64,000 nt of DNA from an uncultured Colwellia sp. (GTDB lineage Bacteria; Pseudomonadota; Gammaproteobacteria; Enterobacterales; Alteromonadaceae), in contig CAJXWZ010000013.1 in assembly GCA_913062815.1 (NCBI GenBank), positions 62,001 to 126,000 on the forward strand. Reading direction: 5' to 3'. The notes under the pieces are model-generated. The model ran no database searches. It was not told where the DNA came from and was given only the letters and a program-made list of their open reading frames with translations. This document shows positions 45,946 to 55,577 of this stretch, one piece after another; position 1 is the stretch's first letter; each line of letters opens with the position of its first letter. Both the position numbers and the translations under genes were made by a program.

Positions 45946-48900
45946 AGTAAAGTTAAATGCTGCAGGAAAACTAGCTAATGTTTTTATTGAGTCCAAATTA
46001 ACGATTTTGGTGATGATGACTTGCCTTTTACTAGGGCTAATGGCTATTACACTAACTCCAAGAGAAGAAAACCCTCAAATAGTTGTGCCAGGTGCTGAAA
46101 TTTTTGTTGCGCTACCGGGTGCTACAGCGGAAGAAGTTGAACAATTAATTGTTAACCCGTTAGAGGGAATTGTTAGAGAGATAAAAGGCGTTGATCATAC
46201 TTATGCTGCTGCATTTAACTCTTTAGCTGTGATTAATGTTCAATTTGAAGTAGGAGAAAATCCTGAAGAGTCGTTAGTGAGGCTTTATGATCGCGTTTTA
46301 GGTAAACGACACTTGCTACCTCTAGAGGCTTCTACGCCATTAATTAAAAGTGTTGATGTTGATGATGTGCCTATTATCACTATTACATTATCTTCTGATA
46401 AATATAATGATTATGCTTTAAAGCGTTTGGCCGATCGTATGGTAGAACGTTTACATTCGTTGGAAGAAATATCTGTAACCGCAGTTAAAGGTGGTAGAGA
46501 CTTAGAAGTTAGGGTAGAACTTGATCCTGAACGTTTATTGGCTTTCGATCTAACATTAAATCAACTCACTCATAGCTTACAACTAGCTAATATCTCTGTA
46601 CCCATGAATTCACAAGTAAGAAACGGTCAAAATAGCCGTATTCACCTTGATTCATTATTATCATCGGAAGAGGATGTTAATCAGCTTATTGTTGGTGTTT
46701 ATAATGATAAACCCATATATTTAAACGATATCGCTAATATTATTGTTGAGCCAAACCAAGAGCGTGAAGCACTTTCTCGTTTTGCTTTTGGTATGGCTGA
46801 TCCTCGTTATAATCAAAATACTGATATTGAAATGCCAGCTGTAACCATTTCAGTTGCAAAAAAACAAGGAACTAACGCGGTCTTTGTTGCTAAAGATATA
46901 ATTGCACGTGTTGAGCGTCTTAAAAATAGCATGGTACCTAAAGGTGTTCATGTCATTATCACACGGAATGATGGTGAAAAAGCCAATGCGTCAGTTAATA
47001 ATTTAATCGAACATTTAGCTATCGCTATTTTTTCTGTTGTTGTTGTCTGTATTTTCTTTTTGGGTATAAAAGAAGCGTTAATTGTTGGTATAACGGTGCC
47101 TTTAATTTTGGGTTTAACACTTGGTATCTCTTATTTATCGGGTTTAACGATTAATCGAATTAGCTTATTTGGTTTGATTTTATCACTTGGTTTACTGGTT
47201 GATTCAGCTATTGTGGTTATTGAAAATATACACCGTAGATATAAAAATTTAGCAGGTAAAGACAAAAGTGAGGTGACGGTATTAGCGACCAATGAAATAG
47301 GTAATCCTACTAACCTTGCTACGTTTGCCATCATGTTAGTGTTTTTATCACTCCTGTTAGTAACAGGTATGATCGGGGAGTTTTTCTATCCCATAGCATT
47401 TAATGTACCTGTTGCCATGATTTCTTCACTTGTTGTTGCCTATATCGTCACACCTTGGGCCGCTAATCGTTGGTTAAAACCACACGAAGGGCGTGATCTA
47501 GAGGATCATGATGCCACGGATAATCTGCATAAATTTTATCACTGGGTAATCACACCTTTACTTAATCAAAGAAAAGTACGCTATATAAGCATGTTCTTAA
47601 TCTTATGTACCATTGGCTTGTCTATATTACAGCCTGCTTGGCAATTTATTCGTCCTGATGGTGTTTCGGGGGCAATATCCTCAGGTGGTGTTGCGCTTTC
47701 TTTGTTGCCTAAAGATAATAAAAATACCTTTAATATAACTATTGATATGCCAGAGTACACGCCTATTGAAATTACTGATCAGCTAGCGCGTGAATTGGGT
47801 CATTTACTACGTAAAAACCAGTATGTTACCAATTATCAAACTTGGCTTGGGCAATCAGGAATAATCGATTTTAATGGTTTGCTTAGAGGGAATAGCAATA
47901 AGCTAGGGCCTCATATTGCTGAAATTAGAGTCAATCTTGTGGATAAAAAAACGCGTGATATTAGCTCTATATTATTAGTGAAATCGCTTCGTTCAGAAAT
48001 TTTAATGATTGAAAAACGTTATCCGGGAAGTGTTATTCAGCTTGTTGAAGATCCTCCTGGACCACCTGTTCGCGCAACCTTATTAGCTGAAATTTATGGA
48101 CAAGATCTCGACGTAATGCGAAAAATATCTGCTGTCGTTGTTAAAGAGTTTAAAAATACCTTTGATGTTATTGAAGTAAAAGACTCTGAAGTTGAAGATG
48201 TACGTCAATACAGACTGGTTGTTGATAAAGAAAAGGCCGCACTTTCAGGCGTGTCGGCTGTAGAAGTAGCTCAAGCTATTCGTCGCCTTGTTAATGGTGA
48301 AAACCTTGGACGGTTACATCTTAGTGATGAAAAGCACATTGTGCCTATTCGATTGCATATACCGCGAAAACATCAAATAGATCCTGCATTATTATCTCGT
48401 GTTTTTGTAACCAATAAAGCGAATATCAAAATACCACTTTCGGAGTTAACCTATGTTATTGAGTCATGGCAAGACAGGCCTATATTTCATAAAGACTATG
48501 AACGAGTCAGCTACGTAGGCGCTGAATTAACAGAAACTGCCCCAGTTTATGCGGTGATTGATTTAGATAATCGTCTAGATAGCATGATGATAGAACACAA
48601 TCAACTTCGCACGGGGAATCTACAGCTTGCTCCTGTTGTGCCAGACACTATTGATGGTTATCAACTGTTATGGGACGGTGAAATTAGGTTAACACTCGAT
48701 ACCTTTAGAGATATGTTCTTAGCGTTAGGCATCGCACTAGTTTTTATTTATTTGTTACTGGTTGGTTATTACCGCTCATTTATTATTCCGTTAATAGCTA
48801 TGTCGGCAATACCTTTAGGCTTGGCGGGGGTATTCCCTGGACATTGGTTAATGGAACAGCCTTTTAGTGCTCCGTCGATGATTGGTCTCATTGCATTATC

Positions 48901-49180
48901 AGGCGTTGTTGTGCGTAATTCCTTGCTTATTATCGATTTTGTACTTGATTATATGAAACTCGGTATGCCCCTGCATGAAGCCGTAAGTGAAGCGGGGGCA
49001 GTACGCTTGAGGCCTATTCTACTTACCGCATTAGCTATAATACTTGGCTCTGCTGTTTTATTAAAAGATCCTGTATTTGGTGGCTTAGCCATTTCCCTTA
49101 TATTCGGTACTATTGCCTCAACAATATTGACGCTAATTGTTGTGCCCGTTTTACTGCATTCTTTTTTACGTAGAGTTTAG
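45938..49180 (+). CDS. RND family permease with altered proton-relay residues
   Basis: A 1080-residue RND transporter; the ATG overlaps the adaptor's 3' end by 8 bases. The topology is typical (TREENPQ after helix 1, large periplasmic domains, GLTLGISYLSGLTINRISLF). At the helix-4 site where AcrB has Asp407-Asp408 it reads GLLVDSAIVVIENIHRRY, so only the first Asp is present. At the helix-10 lysine site it reads SGVVVRNSLLIIDF (Arg). CusA also lacks the second Asp (VDAAI). Whether it pumps drugs, metals or lipids is unknown; the downstream lipid genes suggest the last. Confidence 0.9.
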   Translation: MSEVKLNAAGKLANVFIESKLTILVMMTCLLLGLMAITLTPREENPQIVVPGAEIFVALPGATAEEVEQLIVNPLEGIVREIKGVDHTYAAAFNSLAVINVQFEVGENPEESLVRLYDRVLGKRHLLPLEASTPLIKSVDVDDVPIITITLSSDKYNDYALKRLADRMVERLHSLEEISVTAVKGGRDLEVRVELDPERLLAFDLTLNQLTHSLQLANISVPMNSQVRNGQNSRIHLDSLLSSEEDVNQLIVGVYNDKPIYLNDIANIIVEPNQEREALSRFAFGMADPRYNQNTDIEMPAVTISVAKKQGTNAVFVAKDIIARVERLKNSMVPKGVHVIITRNDGEKANASVNNLIEHLAIAIFSVVVVCIFFLGIKEALIVGITVPLILGLTLGISYLSGLTINRISLFGLILSLGLLVDSAIVVIENIHRRYKNLAGKDKSEVTVLATNEIGNPTNLATFAIMLVFLSLLLVTGMIGEFFYPIAFNVPVAMISSLVVAYIVTPWAANRWLKPHEGRDLEDHDATDNLHKFYHWVITPLLNQRKVRYISMFLILCTIGLSILQPAWQFIRPDGVSGAISSGGVALSLLPKDNKNTFNITIDMPEYTPIEITDQLARELGHLLRKNQYVTNYQTWLGQSGIIDFNGLLRGNSNKLGPHIAEIRVNLVDKKTRDISSILLVKSLRSEILMIEKRYPGSVIQLVEDPPGPPVRATLLAEIYGQDLDVMRKISAVVVKEFKNTFDVIEVKDSEVEDVRQYRLVVDKEKAALSGVSAVEVAQAIRRLVNGENLGRLHLSDEKHIVPIRLHIPRKHQIDPALLSRVFVTNKANIKIPLSELTYVIESWQDRPIFHKDYERVSYVGAELTETAPVYAVIDLDNRLDSMMIEHNQLRTGNLQLAPVVPDTIDGYQLLWDGEIRLTLDTFRDMFLALGIALVFIYLLLVGYYRSFIIPLIAMSAIPLGLAGVFPGHWLMEQPFSAPSMIGLIALSGVVVRNSLLIIDFVLDYMKLGMPLHEAVSEAGAVRLRPILLTALAIILGSAVLLKDPVFGGLAISLIFGTIASTILTLIVVPVLLHSFLRRV

Positions 49181-49201
49181 ATAAATACTGGATATAATTT
49201 T

Positions 49202-50155
49202 ATGGTTAATCAACAAGACCAAAATTTAAAAATAGGCATTGCTTTAGGAAGTGGTTCGGCAAGAGGCTGGGCACATATCGGTGTTTTACATGCTTTAAAA
49301 GAGTTGGGAATAGAGCCTGATATTGTTGCAGGGTGTTCTATTGGTGCTTTTGTCGGCGCTGCTTATGCAAATGACCAACTTGATGTTTTAGAAGAGTGGA
49401 GCAAAACACTTACTTGGAAAGAAATTATTGGTTTTTTCGATTTATCCTTGTCTAAAGGTGGCTTAATTCAAGGTGACAAGTTATTTAAATTTATTCGAGA
49501 AAAAGCTGGTGATCCAGATATTGAAACACTTTCACGTAAATTTGGTGCGGTAGCAACCGAATTAAATACAGGAAGAGAAGTTTGGTTAAGAGATGGGCCT
49601 TTATTCGAGAGTGTCAGAGCATCAATTGCTTTCCCTGGGTTAATTGCTCCTTCATATCTTCATAATAAATGGTTAATTGATGGAGGATTAATAAATCCAG
49701 TACCCGTATCACTTTGCCGTGCGATGGGGGCTGATGTAGTTATTGCTGTTAATTTAAATGGCGATCTTTTGAAAAACACACCTAAAACGGTGGTGCTAGA
49801 TGCAAATAATCCAAAATCAGTTAAAGATAATGAAATGAGTTTTTTTGAACAATTATCAACACCTTTAAAGATAGAAATTAATAAACAAAAGGAGTTTTTA
49901 GCATCAAAATTCTTTAATCAGGATGTTAAAAATCCAGGGACTTTTGAAGTAATGGCAAGTTCAATCAATATAATGCAAGACAGAATTACTCGTAGCAGAA
50001 TGGCAGGAGACGTACCTGAAATTATCATTTCGCCAAAACTCTCACAATTAGGATTGCTGGAATTTGATAAAGCAGAGCTTGCTATTGAAGAAGGACGCAA
50101 AAGTGTTGAAAGAATCCAATCAATAATAAAAGAAGTGCTAATAGAGAGTTATTAA
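49202..50155 (+). CDS. rssA: Patatin-like phospholipase, RssA family
   Basis: A 317-residue patatin: oxyanion-hole GSGSARGWAHIGVL, nucleophile Ser46 in GCSIG, and Asp160 in LIDGGLINPVPV, forming a Ser-Asp dyad. The N-terminal ~200 residues hold the whole catalytic fold, and the tail is charged and helical. There is no signal peptide, so a cytosolic or inner-leaflet lipase is likely. It starts 21 bp after the RND permease and before a MlaC-like gene, so it appears to belong to this transport operon. Confidence 0.88.
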   Translation: MVNQQDQNLKIGIALGSGSARGWAHIGVLHALKELGIEPDIVAGCSIGAFVGAAYANDQLDVLEEWSKTLTWKEIIGFFDLSLSKGGLIQGDKLFKFIREKAGDPDIETLSRKFGAVATELNTGREVWLRDGPLFESVRASIAFPGLIAPSYLHNKWLIDGGLINPVPVSLCRAMGADVVIAVNLNGDLLKNTPKTVVLDANNPKSVKDNEMSFFEQLSTPLKIEINKQKEFLASKFFNQDVKNPGTFEVMASSINIMQDRITRSRMAGDVPEIIISPKLSQLGLLEFDKAELAIEEGRKSVERIQSIIKEVLIESY

Positions 50156-50192
50156 TTTAAGTCTCCAAGTTATTTATATTACTAAAGTAAAA

Positions 50193-50891
50193 GTGAGTTC
50201 TGGTTTGCGTTTATATACATTTAACATCAAAAGAATTAAAACATTATTTTGCATGGCAACTCTATTTTTTTTGTCATCTTATACAGTGAATGCAAAAGAA
50301 GTATTAATTAACAAAATAGATACCAAAAATCCATTTTTAATGGTTGAACAAATAACGAACCGAACTTTTTTACGCTTAAAAAATGAGTCAGTGCAAATAA
50401 GGCAGACACCTAATTTACTAAAAAGGGTTATTAAAGAAGAGATACTTCCCTATTTCAATCATCGATATGCTGCGGCAAAGGTATTAGGTAATGTTCACTT
50501 TAAAAATATTTCAAAAGTTCAGTTTAACCAATTTTCAGTAAACTTTCGTGAATATATAGGCACTTCGTATGCCCAGATATTTACTTTATATGACAATCAA
50601 ACAGTTAAGTATTCACCCAAAAAAACATTTACAAATAAAAAAATAATTTCTGTTTCAATTGAGATTATTAGTTCATCAAGACCTCCAATTGATATTAGTT
50701 TTAAATTAAGAATGAATAAAAAAACTAAAGAATGGAAAATATTTGATTTAGTCGCTGAAGGGATCAGCTTCTTAGATAGCAAAAGAGCAGAGTTAAATAA
50801 GCTGTTAAATGAGAATGGAATAGAATCTACCAATACATTTCTAATGAAAAAGAGCTTATCTGATATTCGTTTTAATACAGACAAAATTTAG
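50193..50891 (+). CDS. MlaC/Ttg2-like periplasmic phospholipid-binding protein
   Basis: A 232-residue protein with a signal segment (TLFCMATLFFLSSYTVNA) and an MlaC fold pattern: PFLMVEQITNRTFLRLKNE, ILPYFNHRYAAAKVLG, QFNQFSVNFREYIGTSYAQI and EWKIFDLVAEGISFLDSKRA. MlaC carries phospholipids between outer- and inner-membrane complexes. The start is taken as GTG at 50193; an ATG at 50253 would cut into the signal. No mlaFEDB genes are near, so its partner may be the RND pump just upstream. Confidence 0.75.
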   Translation: MSSGLRLYTFNIKRIKTLFCMATLFFLSSYTVNAKEVLINKIDTKNPFLMVEQITNRTFLRLKNESVQIRQTPNLLKRVIKEEILPYFNHRYAAAKVLGNVHFKNISKVQFNQFSVNFREYIGTSYAQIFTLYDNQTVKYSPKKTFTNKKIISVSIEIISSSRPPIDISFKLRMNKKTKEWKIFDLVAEGISFLDSKRAELNKLLNENGIESTNTFLMKKSLSDIRFNTDKI

Positions 50892-50937
50892 TTTTTTAGC
50901 TTGAATTGGTAAAAATAGTATTTTGAGGAATAAATAA

Positions 50938-52479
50938 ATGAATATCAATGAATTAACATTAAAGTCTCAGCTTAAAATTATGATAAGTATAAGTGTTTTT
51001 GCATTATTAGTTACACTATATGGTGTTCGGTTAATGGGGAAGGCAAATGATTTTTCTTATCTAGAGCATCAACATAGCCAATCTATAAGTATTGCCAATA
51101 TAGAATTATCAAAAAATGAAATTAATCGGAGTTTAATAACAGAGCAAGTCAAATCTGCATATAAAGCTGCTATTAGTGTTGATAATGTAATTTTCAGTGT
51201 AGAACGCCTATTTTTTAGGATGTTAGGTCAAGGATGGATAATAGACTTGGCAGAAGATAGCGAAATTAATTTAAAAGAAGGGATTTTTATTCTAGAAAAC
51301 AATGAAGAAAAACCTCTTATAAATAGTGAAAAACAAGCTGTTGACTTAGTGATGGCTAAATCTTTAGGTTATTCTTCTAAATTTGATCAAGGGGTTAAAG
51401 GCTTATCTACTACTATTAAATATTTTGTTGGTATTTTTATAGCTCTTTGTGTTGGCGGATTAATATTTTTGATTTCAAATATACTTCGAACCACTATCCC
51501 ATCGCTAGAGGAAACAGTACAGACCCTCGAAAAAATGTCTGATGGGCAGCTTAACGTTAATGTAAATCAAAATGCAAGTGGTGAAGTTGGACGTATGCAG
51601 GTCGCTATGAAAAATATGGTTAATGGTTTACAAGAAATGATTGGAAATATTCATTTTATTGTAGAAGAGCTAATTGGCGCAGCAAATGAATCTGCAAAAG
51701 TAACAAATAAAACATTGGAAGGTGTAAAAACTCAAAAAACCGAAACAGAATTACTTTCCTCTTCAATTAGAGAAATGAGTATTGCTGTAAATGAAGTAGC
51801 AACCTCTGCCTCTAGTGCAGCTCTTTCTGCTGCTGATGGTAATAAAGCAGCTGAAAAAGGTAAAGATGTTGTGGTCGAAGCTGTTGAGTCTATTAATGTA
51901 CTTGCGGCTGAAGTGGAGTCATCTGTTGTTGCTATTCAAAGAATTGAAGCTGGAAGTGATAAAATTGGCTCTGTAATTAAAATTATTAAAGACATTACAG
52001 CTCAAACAAACTTACTTGCTTTGAATGCTGCGATTGAAGCTGCACACGCAGGTGAATTCGGAAAAGGGTTTTCTGTAGTGGCAGATCAAGTCAGAGTATT
52101 AGCAGAGCAAACGGAAAGTTCGACAATGGAAATTCAGATAATGATTAAAGAACTTCGTAGTAGTACTCAAGCTGCCGTTGAAATTATGGCGCATAGTCAA
52201 GAGCAGGCCTTATCAAGTGTTGATAAAGCCCAGCAAGCAGGAGATACAATAGATGAAATAGTTTCGGCTGTATCAACTATTACTATGATGAACGAGCAAA
52301 TTGCGAGTGCTACTGAAGAGCAGAATGTCGTTACAAGTGAAATTACAGGTAATGCTGAAGTTATTAATAGTATTGCTGAAGAAGCAGAAGTTGGAGGAAA
52401 TGAAGTGCTCAAATCAAATAAGAATTTAATAGAAATATCCGACACACTTTCTTCTGTAGTTAAGAAATTTAAAGTGTAA
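50938..52479 (+). CDS. Methyl-accepting chemotaxis protein
   Basis: A 513-residue receptor. Membrane helix 1 lies at about residues 13-32 and helix 2 at about 162-182 ([17 protein letters not shown]), enclosing a ~130-residue periplasmic region without a domain I can name. A HAMP segment follows ([20 protein letters not shown]), then the signalling domain whose tip is [25 protein letters not shown]. Here the usual R of AARAGE is H and the usual E of ADEVR is Q. It comes after the MlaC-like gene by 46 bp; whether it is cotranscribed is unclear. Confidence 0.88.
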   Translation: MNINELTLKSQLKIMISISVFALLVTLYGVRLMGKANDFSYLEHQHSQSISIANIELSKNEINRSLITEQVKSAYKAAISVDNVIFSVERLFFRMLGQGWIIDLAEDSEINLKEGIFILENNEEKPLINSEKQAVDLVMAKSLGYSSKFDQGVKGLSTTIKYFVGIFIALCVGGLIFLISNILRTTIPSLEETVQTLEKMSDGQLNVNVNQNASGEVGRMQVAMKNMVNGLQEMIGNIHFIVEELIGAANESAKVTNKTLEGVKTQKTETELLSSSIREMSIAVNEVATSASSAALSAADGNKAAEKGKDVVVEAVESINVLAAEVESSVVAIQRIEAGSDKIGSVIKIIKDITAQTNLLALNAAIEAAHAGEFGKGFSVVADQVRVLAEQTESSTMEIQIMIKELRSSTQAAVEIMAHSQEQALSSVDKAQQAGDTIDEIVSAVSTITMMNEQIASATEEQNVVTSEITGNAEVINSIAEEAEVGGNEVLKSNKNLIEISDTLSSVVKKFKV

Positions 52480-52612
52480 CGGTCAGCAAGTCTTTATAAA
52501 AGTTACTTAGGTTCGATTTTTAGATACAAATGAAACCTTAACAAAAATAACCAGTTCAAAGCTAAGCAATATTTAGCGAGAACATAGCTTTTTTTTAATT
52601 AATTGGGAAATT

Positions 52613-53392
52613 ATGGAACCTTTAAAAATAGCAGAATCAATAGTTGAAACACCTTATGGGGGGATATATATTAAAGAGTGGGTTCCTGCTCATCTTTTAT
52701 CAAATGTTCCCATTATTATGCTTCATGAATCATTAGGTTGTGTAGGGCTTTGGAAAAGCTTTCCTGAAATGTTGGCTAGTAAACTCTCTAGGCGCATTAT
52801 TGCTTATGACAGGTTAGGCTTTGGTCAATCTGATATTGTTAGTAAAATCCCATCTTTTAATTTTATTGAAGAAGAGGCATTAATTTTTTTTCCTGAAATT
52901 AAAAAACACCTATCAATTGATAAATATATCGTTCTTGGTCATAGTGTTGGTGGCTGTATGTCACTTAATATCGCAGCTAACGATCAAGATTGTACCGCAG
53001 TAATATCTATATCAGCACAAGCTTTTGTTGAAGATATTACTTTAAAAGGTATTCAAATGGCTAAAAAAGTGTTTGAAAAACCGGGACAAATTGAAAAGCT
53101 TGAAAAATGGCATGGTAATAAAGCTAGATGGGTATTAAAGTCATGGTTAGATACTTGGTTATCACCCGACTTCTCAACATGGAGTTTGAATTATTGTATG
53201 CATGATGTTTTATGCCCCGTACTGATTATTCATGGTGATAATGATGAATACGGATCTAATAAATTTCCTGAGTATATAATTGATAATGTGAAAGGTTTAT
53301 CAACTAAACTAATTATCAAAAATTGCGGGCATTTTCCTCATAAAGAAAAAACTAACGAAGTATCTGACGCAATTTTAAATTTTATGAGCTAA
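52613..53392 (+). CDS. Alpha/beta hydrolase
   Basis: A 259-residue alpha/beta-hydrolase fold protein. IMLHESLGCVGLWKSFP supplies the oxyanion His loop, VLGHSVGG the nucleophile Ser, LIIHGDNDEYGS the acid, and KNCGHFPHKE the His. No lid or signal peptide is seen. The substrate is unknown; sequence resembles carboxyl-esterase or ester-hydrolase members. It stands alone, 133 bp after the chemotaxis gene, before a long non-coding stretch. Confidence 0.85.
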   Translation: MEPLKIAESIVETPYGGIYIKEWVPAHLLSNVPIIMLHESLGCVGLWKSFPEMLASKLSRRIIAYDRLGFGQSDIVSKIPSFNFIEEEALIFFPEIKKHLSIDKYIVLGHSVGGCMSLNIAANDQDCTAVISISAQAFVEDITLKGIQMAKKVFEKPGQIEKLEKWHGNKARWVLKSWLDTWLSPDFSTWSLNYCMHDVLCPVLIIHGDNDEYGSNKFPEYIIDNVKGLSTKLIIKNCGHFPHKEKTNEVSDAILNFMS

Positions 53393-53454
53393 CGCAGTTT
53401 TTGTTTGGTGTTTGACGATATTAAGTCTCGTTACAATCAGTGATACTTATTATT

Positions 53455-53481
53455 AAAACCCTAACTATTGTTAGGTTTTTT
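53455..53481 (+). terminator. Terminator after the alpha/beta hydrolase
   Basis: A stem AAACC(C)TAAC / GTTAGGTTT with one bulged C and loop TATT, followed by TTTTT. Confidence 0.7.
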
Positions 53482-53792
53482 ACGGGAATATTTCAGGCAT
53501 AGTCTTAAACTAAGAATAACAAGCTGGTTTGAAGATGCGTAACTACAATATCTAGGAACTTCTTATACAGGCTAGAGTGTTCAGACTTTGCCTAACCTAT
53601 ATTTTCAGAGCGAGAACTTCAATGAAAAAACGCATTGGGTATTCAAATTGAAATATGATTTTGTTGAGTACCTAAATAAGCACTAAGTTGTGAAGGCAAG
53701 ATACTTTGTCGCATTGGTTTGATGTACAAGTCAATAATCATTTAGAAAGTACTCACAAGGCCAGCTAACAAAAAAACATTCAACTCAGCCAA

Positions 53793-53811
53793 ACTGATTT
53801 TTAAAACCAGT
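53793..53811. promoter_or_regulatory. Palindrome upstream of the acyl-CoA ligase
   Basis: ACTGATTTTTAAAACCAGT is an inverted repeat with one mismatch, 43 bp before the ligase start. It could be an operator for an unlinked regulator. It only loosely resembles a FadR box. Confidence 0.3.
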
Positions 53812-53853
53812 CGGTGTATTTGAATTTATTTTATTTTAATTTGAGGAAAATTT

Positions 53854-55473
53854 ATGATTGGCAGTATGATGAGTTATCAATTGACGTTAACGTCAATTAT
53901 GCAGCATGGTAAGCAAATAAACCCAAATAAAGAAGTGGTTTCTATAACCAGTGATCATGATAACCATCGTTGCACATTAAATGATATTTTTGAACGTTCA
54001 GCGCAAGTTGCTAACTTGTTAAAGTCTCATAATATTGAAAAAGGTGATCGAATTGCTACCCTAGCCTGGAATGACTTTAGACACATGGAATTGTATTATG
54101 GCATAGGTTGTTCAGGTGCTGTTTGTCATACTATTAATCCAAGATTACATCCTGATCAAGTTAATTTTATTATCAATGATGCTAGCGATAAAATAGTTTT
54201 TCTTGACGTTATGTTTATTGATTTAGTCAAAGCAGTTGAAGCTGAGTTAACCAGTGTTAAGCAGTTTATTGTACTAACCTCTGATGTTTCAGTAGTGGCG
54301 CATTTAGGCGAAAAATGGTCCACTTATGAAGATGATATCAGTATTTATTCTAAAGAGCATGATTGGCCTGAACTTGATGAAAACGATCCTTGCCAACTTT
54401 GTTATACATCAGGCACTACAGGTAACCCTAAGGGAGTGCAGTATAGCCACAGAGCTTTAGTGCTACATACTATGGCCGCTATTGCGCCAGATGCTTTTTC
54501 AATCGGCAAAAATGACTGTATTTTACCGGTTGTGCCAATGTTTCATGTTAATGCTTGGGGAATACCCTACATGGCTGCTATGGCTGGCTGTAAATTGGTG
54601 TTGGCAGGTTCAAAAGTTGCTGACCCCGCGGTATTAAGTCGTCTCATTCAGGATGAGGACGTTACGTTAGCCGCAGGCGTGCCAACCGTTTGGAATTTAT
54701 TAGCACAATATCTTCAAGAACATGATATTTCATTAACAGGCCTTAAGAAGCTTGTTGTTGGTGGTACTGCGATGCCTCCTCATTTATATCGTTATTTTCA
54801 AGATGAACAAGACATGGCTATTATCCATGCATGGGGCATGACTGAAATGAGCCCTTTAGGTACCATTAATCATATCCAAGCTAAAGAAATGCAAGCATGG
54901 GATGATGAGGCTCTGTTTGAACAAAAGTTAAAGCAAGGGGTGCCTGTCTATGGCATCGAGCTTAAATTAACCAACGATGATGGCCAAGACGTTCCGTGGG
55001 ATGGTAAGGAATCAGGAAACCTCTTAGTGAGAGGGCCGTGGGTCGTTGAACAATATTTTAATAGACCTGATGTAGAAAACGAAAATGGCTGGTTTGATAC
55101 CGGCGATATATCCGTTATTGATCAATACGGCTATATGAAAATAACGGATAGAAGTAAAGATGTTATTAAATCAGGAGGTGAGTGGATTTCTTCCGTTGAG
55201 ATTGAAAATGCTATGATGTCACATCCTGAGGTATCTCTAGCCGCTGTTATAGGTATCGAACACCCTAAATGGGATGAACGGCCTTTATTAATTATAGAAA
55301 GTCACAGTGGTGAACCATTATCACACGAAGACATCGTCACCTTTTTAACCGGGAAAATAGCTAAGTGGTGGATGCCTGATGCTATTGAATACGTTGAGCA
55401 TATTCCTATGACAGCAACAGGAAAAATGCATAAGCTAAAATTAAGAGAAAAATTTGAACAATATTCTTTTTAA
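53854..55473 (+). CDS. Fatty-acid--CoA ligase (AMP-binding)
   Basis: A 539-residue ANL-superfamily ligase, similar in size and sequence style to AlkK-like medium/long-chain acyl-CoA ligases. LCYTSGTTGNPKGVQYSHRA is the phosphate-binding loop, IIHAWGMTEMSPLG motif A5, GWFDTGDISVIDQYGYMKIT the hinge motif, and MTATGKMHKLKLREK the C-terminal catalytic Lys. It activates a carboxylic acid with ATP to an acyl-adenylate and then the CoA thioester. GAGGAAAA precedes the ATG. Two upstream in-frame Met codons allow a slightly later start. Confidence 0.88.
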   Translation: MIGSMMSYQLTLTSIMQHGKQINPNKEVVSITSDHDNHRCTLNDIFERSAQVANLLKSHNIEKGDRIATLAWNDFRHMELYYGIGCSGAVCHTINPRLHPDQVNFIINDASDKIVFLDVMFIDLVKAVEAELTSVKQFIVLTSDVSVVAHLGEKWSTYEDDISIYSKEHDWPELDENDPCQLCYTSGTTGNPKGVQYSHRALVLHTMAAIAPDAFSIGKNDCILPVVPMFHVNAWGIPYMAAMAGCKLVLAGSKVADPAVLSRLIQDEDVTLAAGVPTVWNLLAQYLQEHDISLTGLKKLVVGGTAMPPHLYRYFQDEQDMAIIHAWGMTEMSPLGTINHIQAKEMQAWDDEALFEQKLKQGVPVYGIELKLTNDDGQDVPWDGKESGNLLVRGPWVVEQYFNRPDVENENGWFDTGDISVIDQYGYMKITDRSKDVIKSGGEWISSVEIENAMMSHPEVSLAAVIGIEHPKWDERPLLIIESHSGEPLSHEDIVTFLTGKIAKWWMPDAIEYVEHIPMTATGKMHKLKLREKFEQYSF

Positions 55474-55524
55474 TTTATTAGATTAAAATTCTAAGTATGG
55501 GTAATAAGTACTTTGAATCATACT

Positions 55525-55559
55525 AAAAAGTAAGTAGTTCCTACTTACTTTTTATTTTT
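55525..55559. terminator. Terminator between ligase and MBL genes
   Basis: A 13-bp perfect stem AAAAAGTAAGTAG / CTACTTACTTTTT with a 3-nt loop TTC, then TATTTTTATT. Symmetric ends allow termination of the convergent gene too. Confidence 0.85.
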
Positions 55560-55577
55560 ATTTTTGAGCAAGTCAAT

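Larger units (their letters stand above)
53393..53853. other. 461-bp gap with terminator, ORF remnant and a palindrome
   Basis: Contents by position: a hairpin terminator at 53455-53481, a 36-codon frame at 53576-53686 (SVQTLPNLYFQSENF, then EKTHWVFKLKYDFVEYLNKH) that resembles a gene tail but matches nothing I know, and an imperfect 19-bp palindrome at 53793-53811. Otherwise no signal. Confidence 0.4.
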
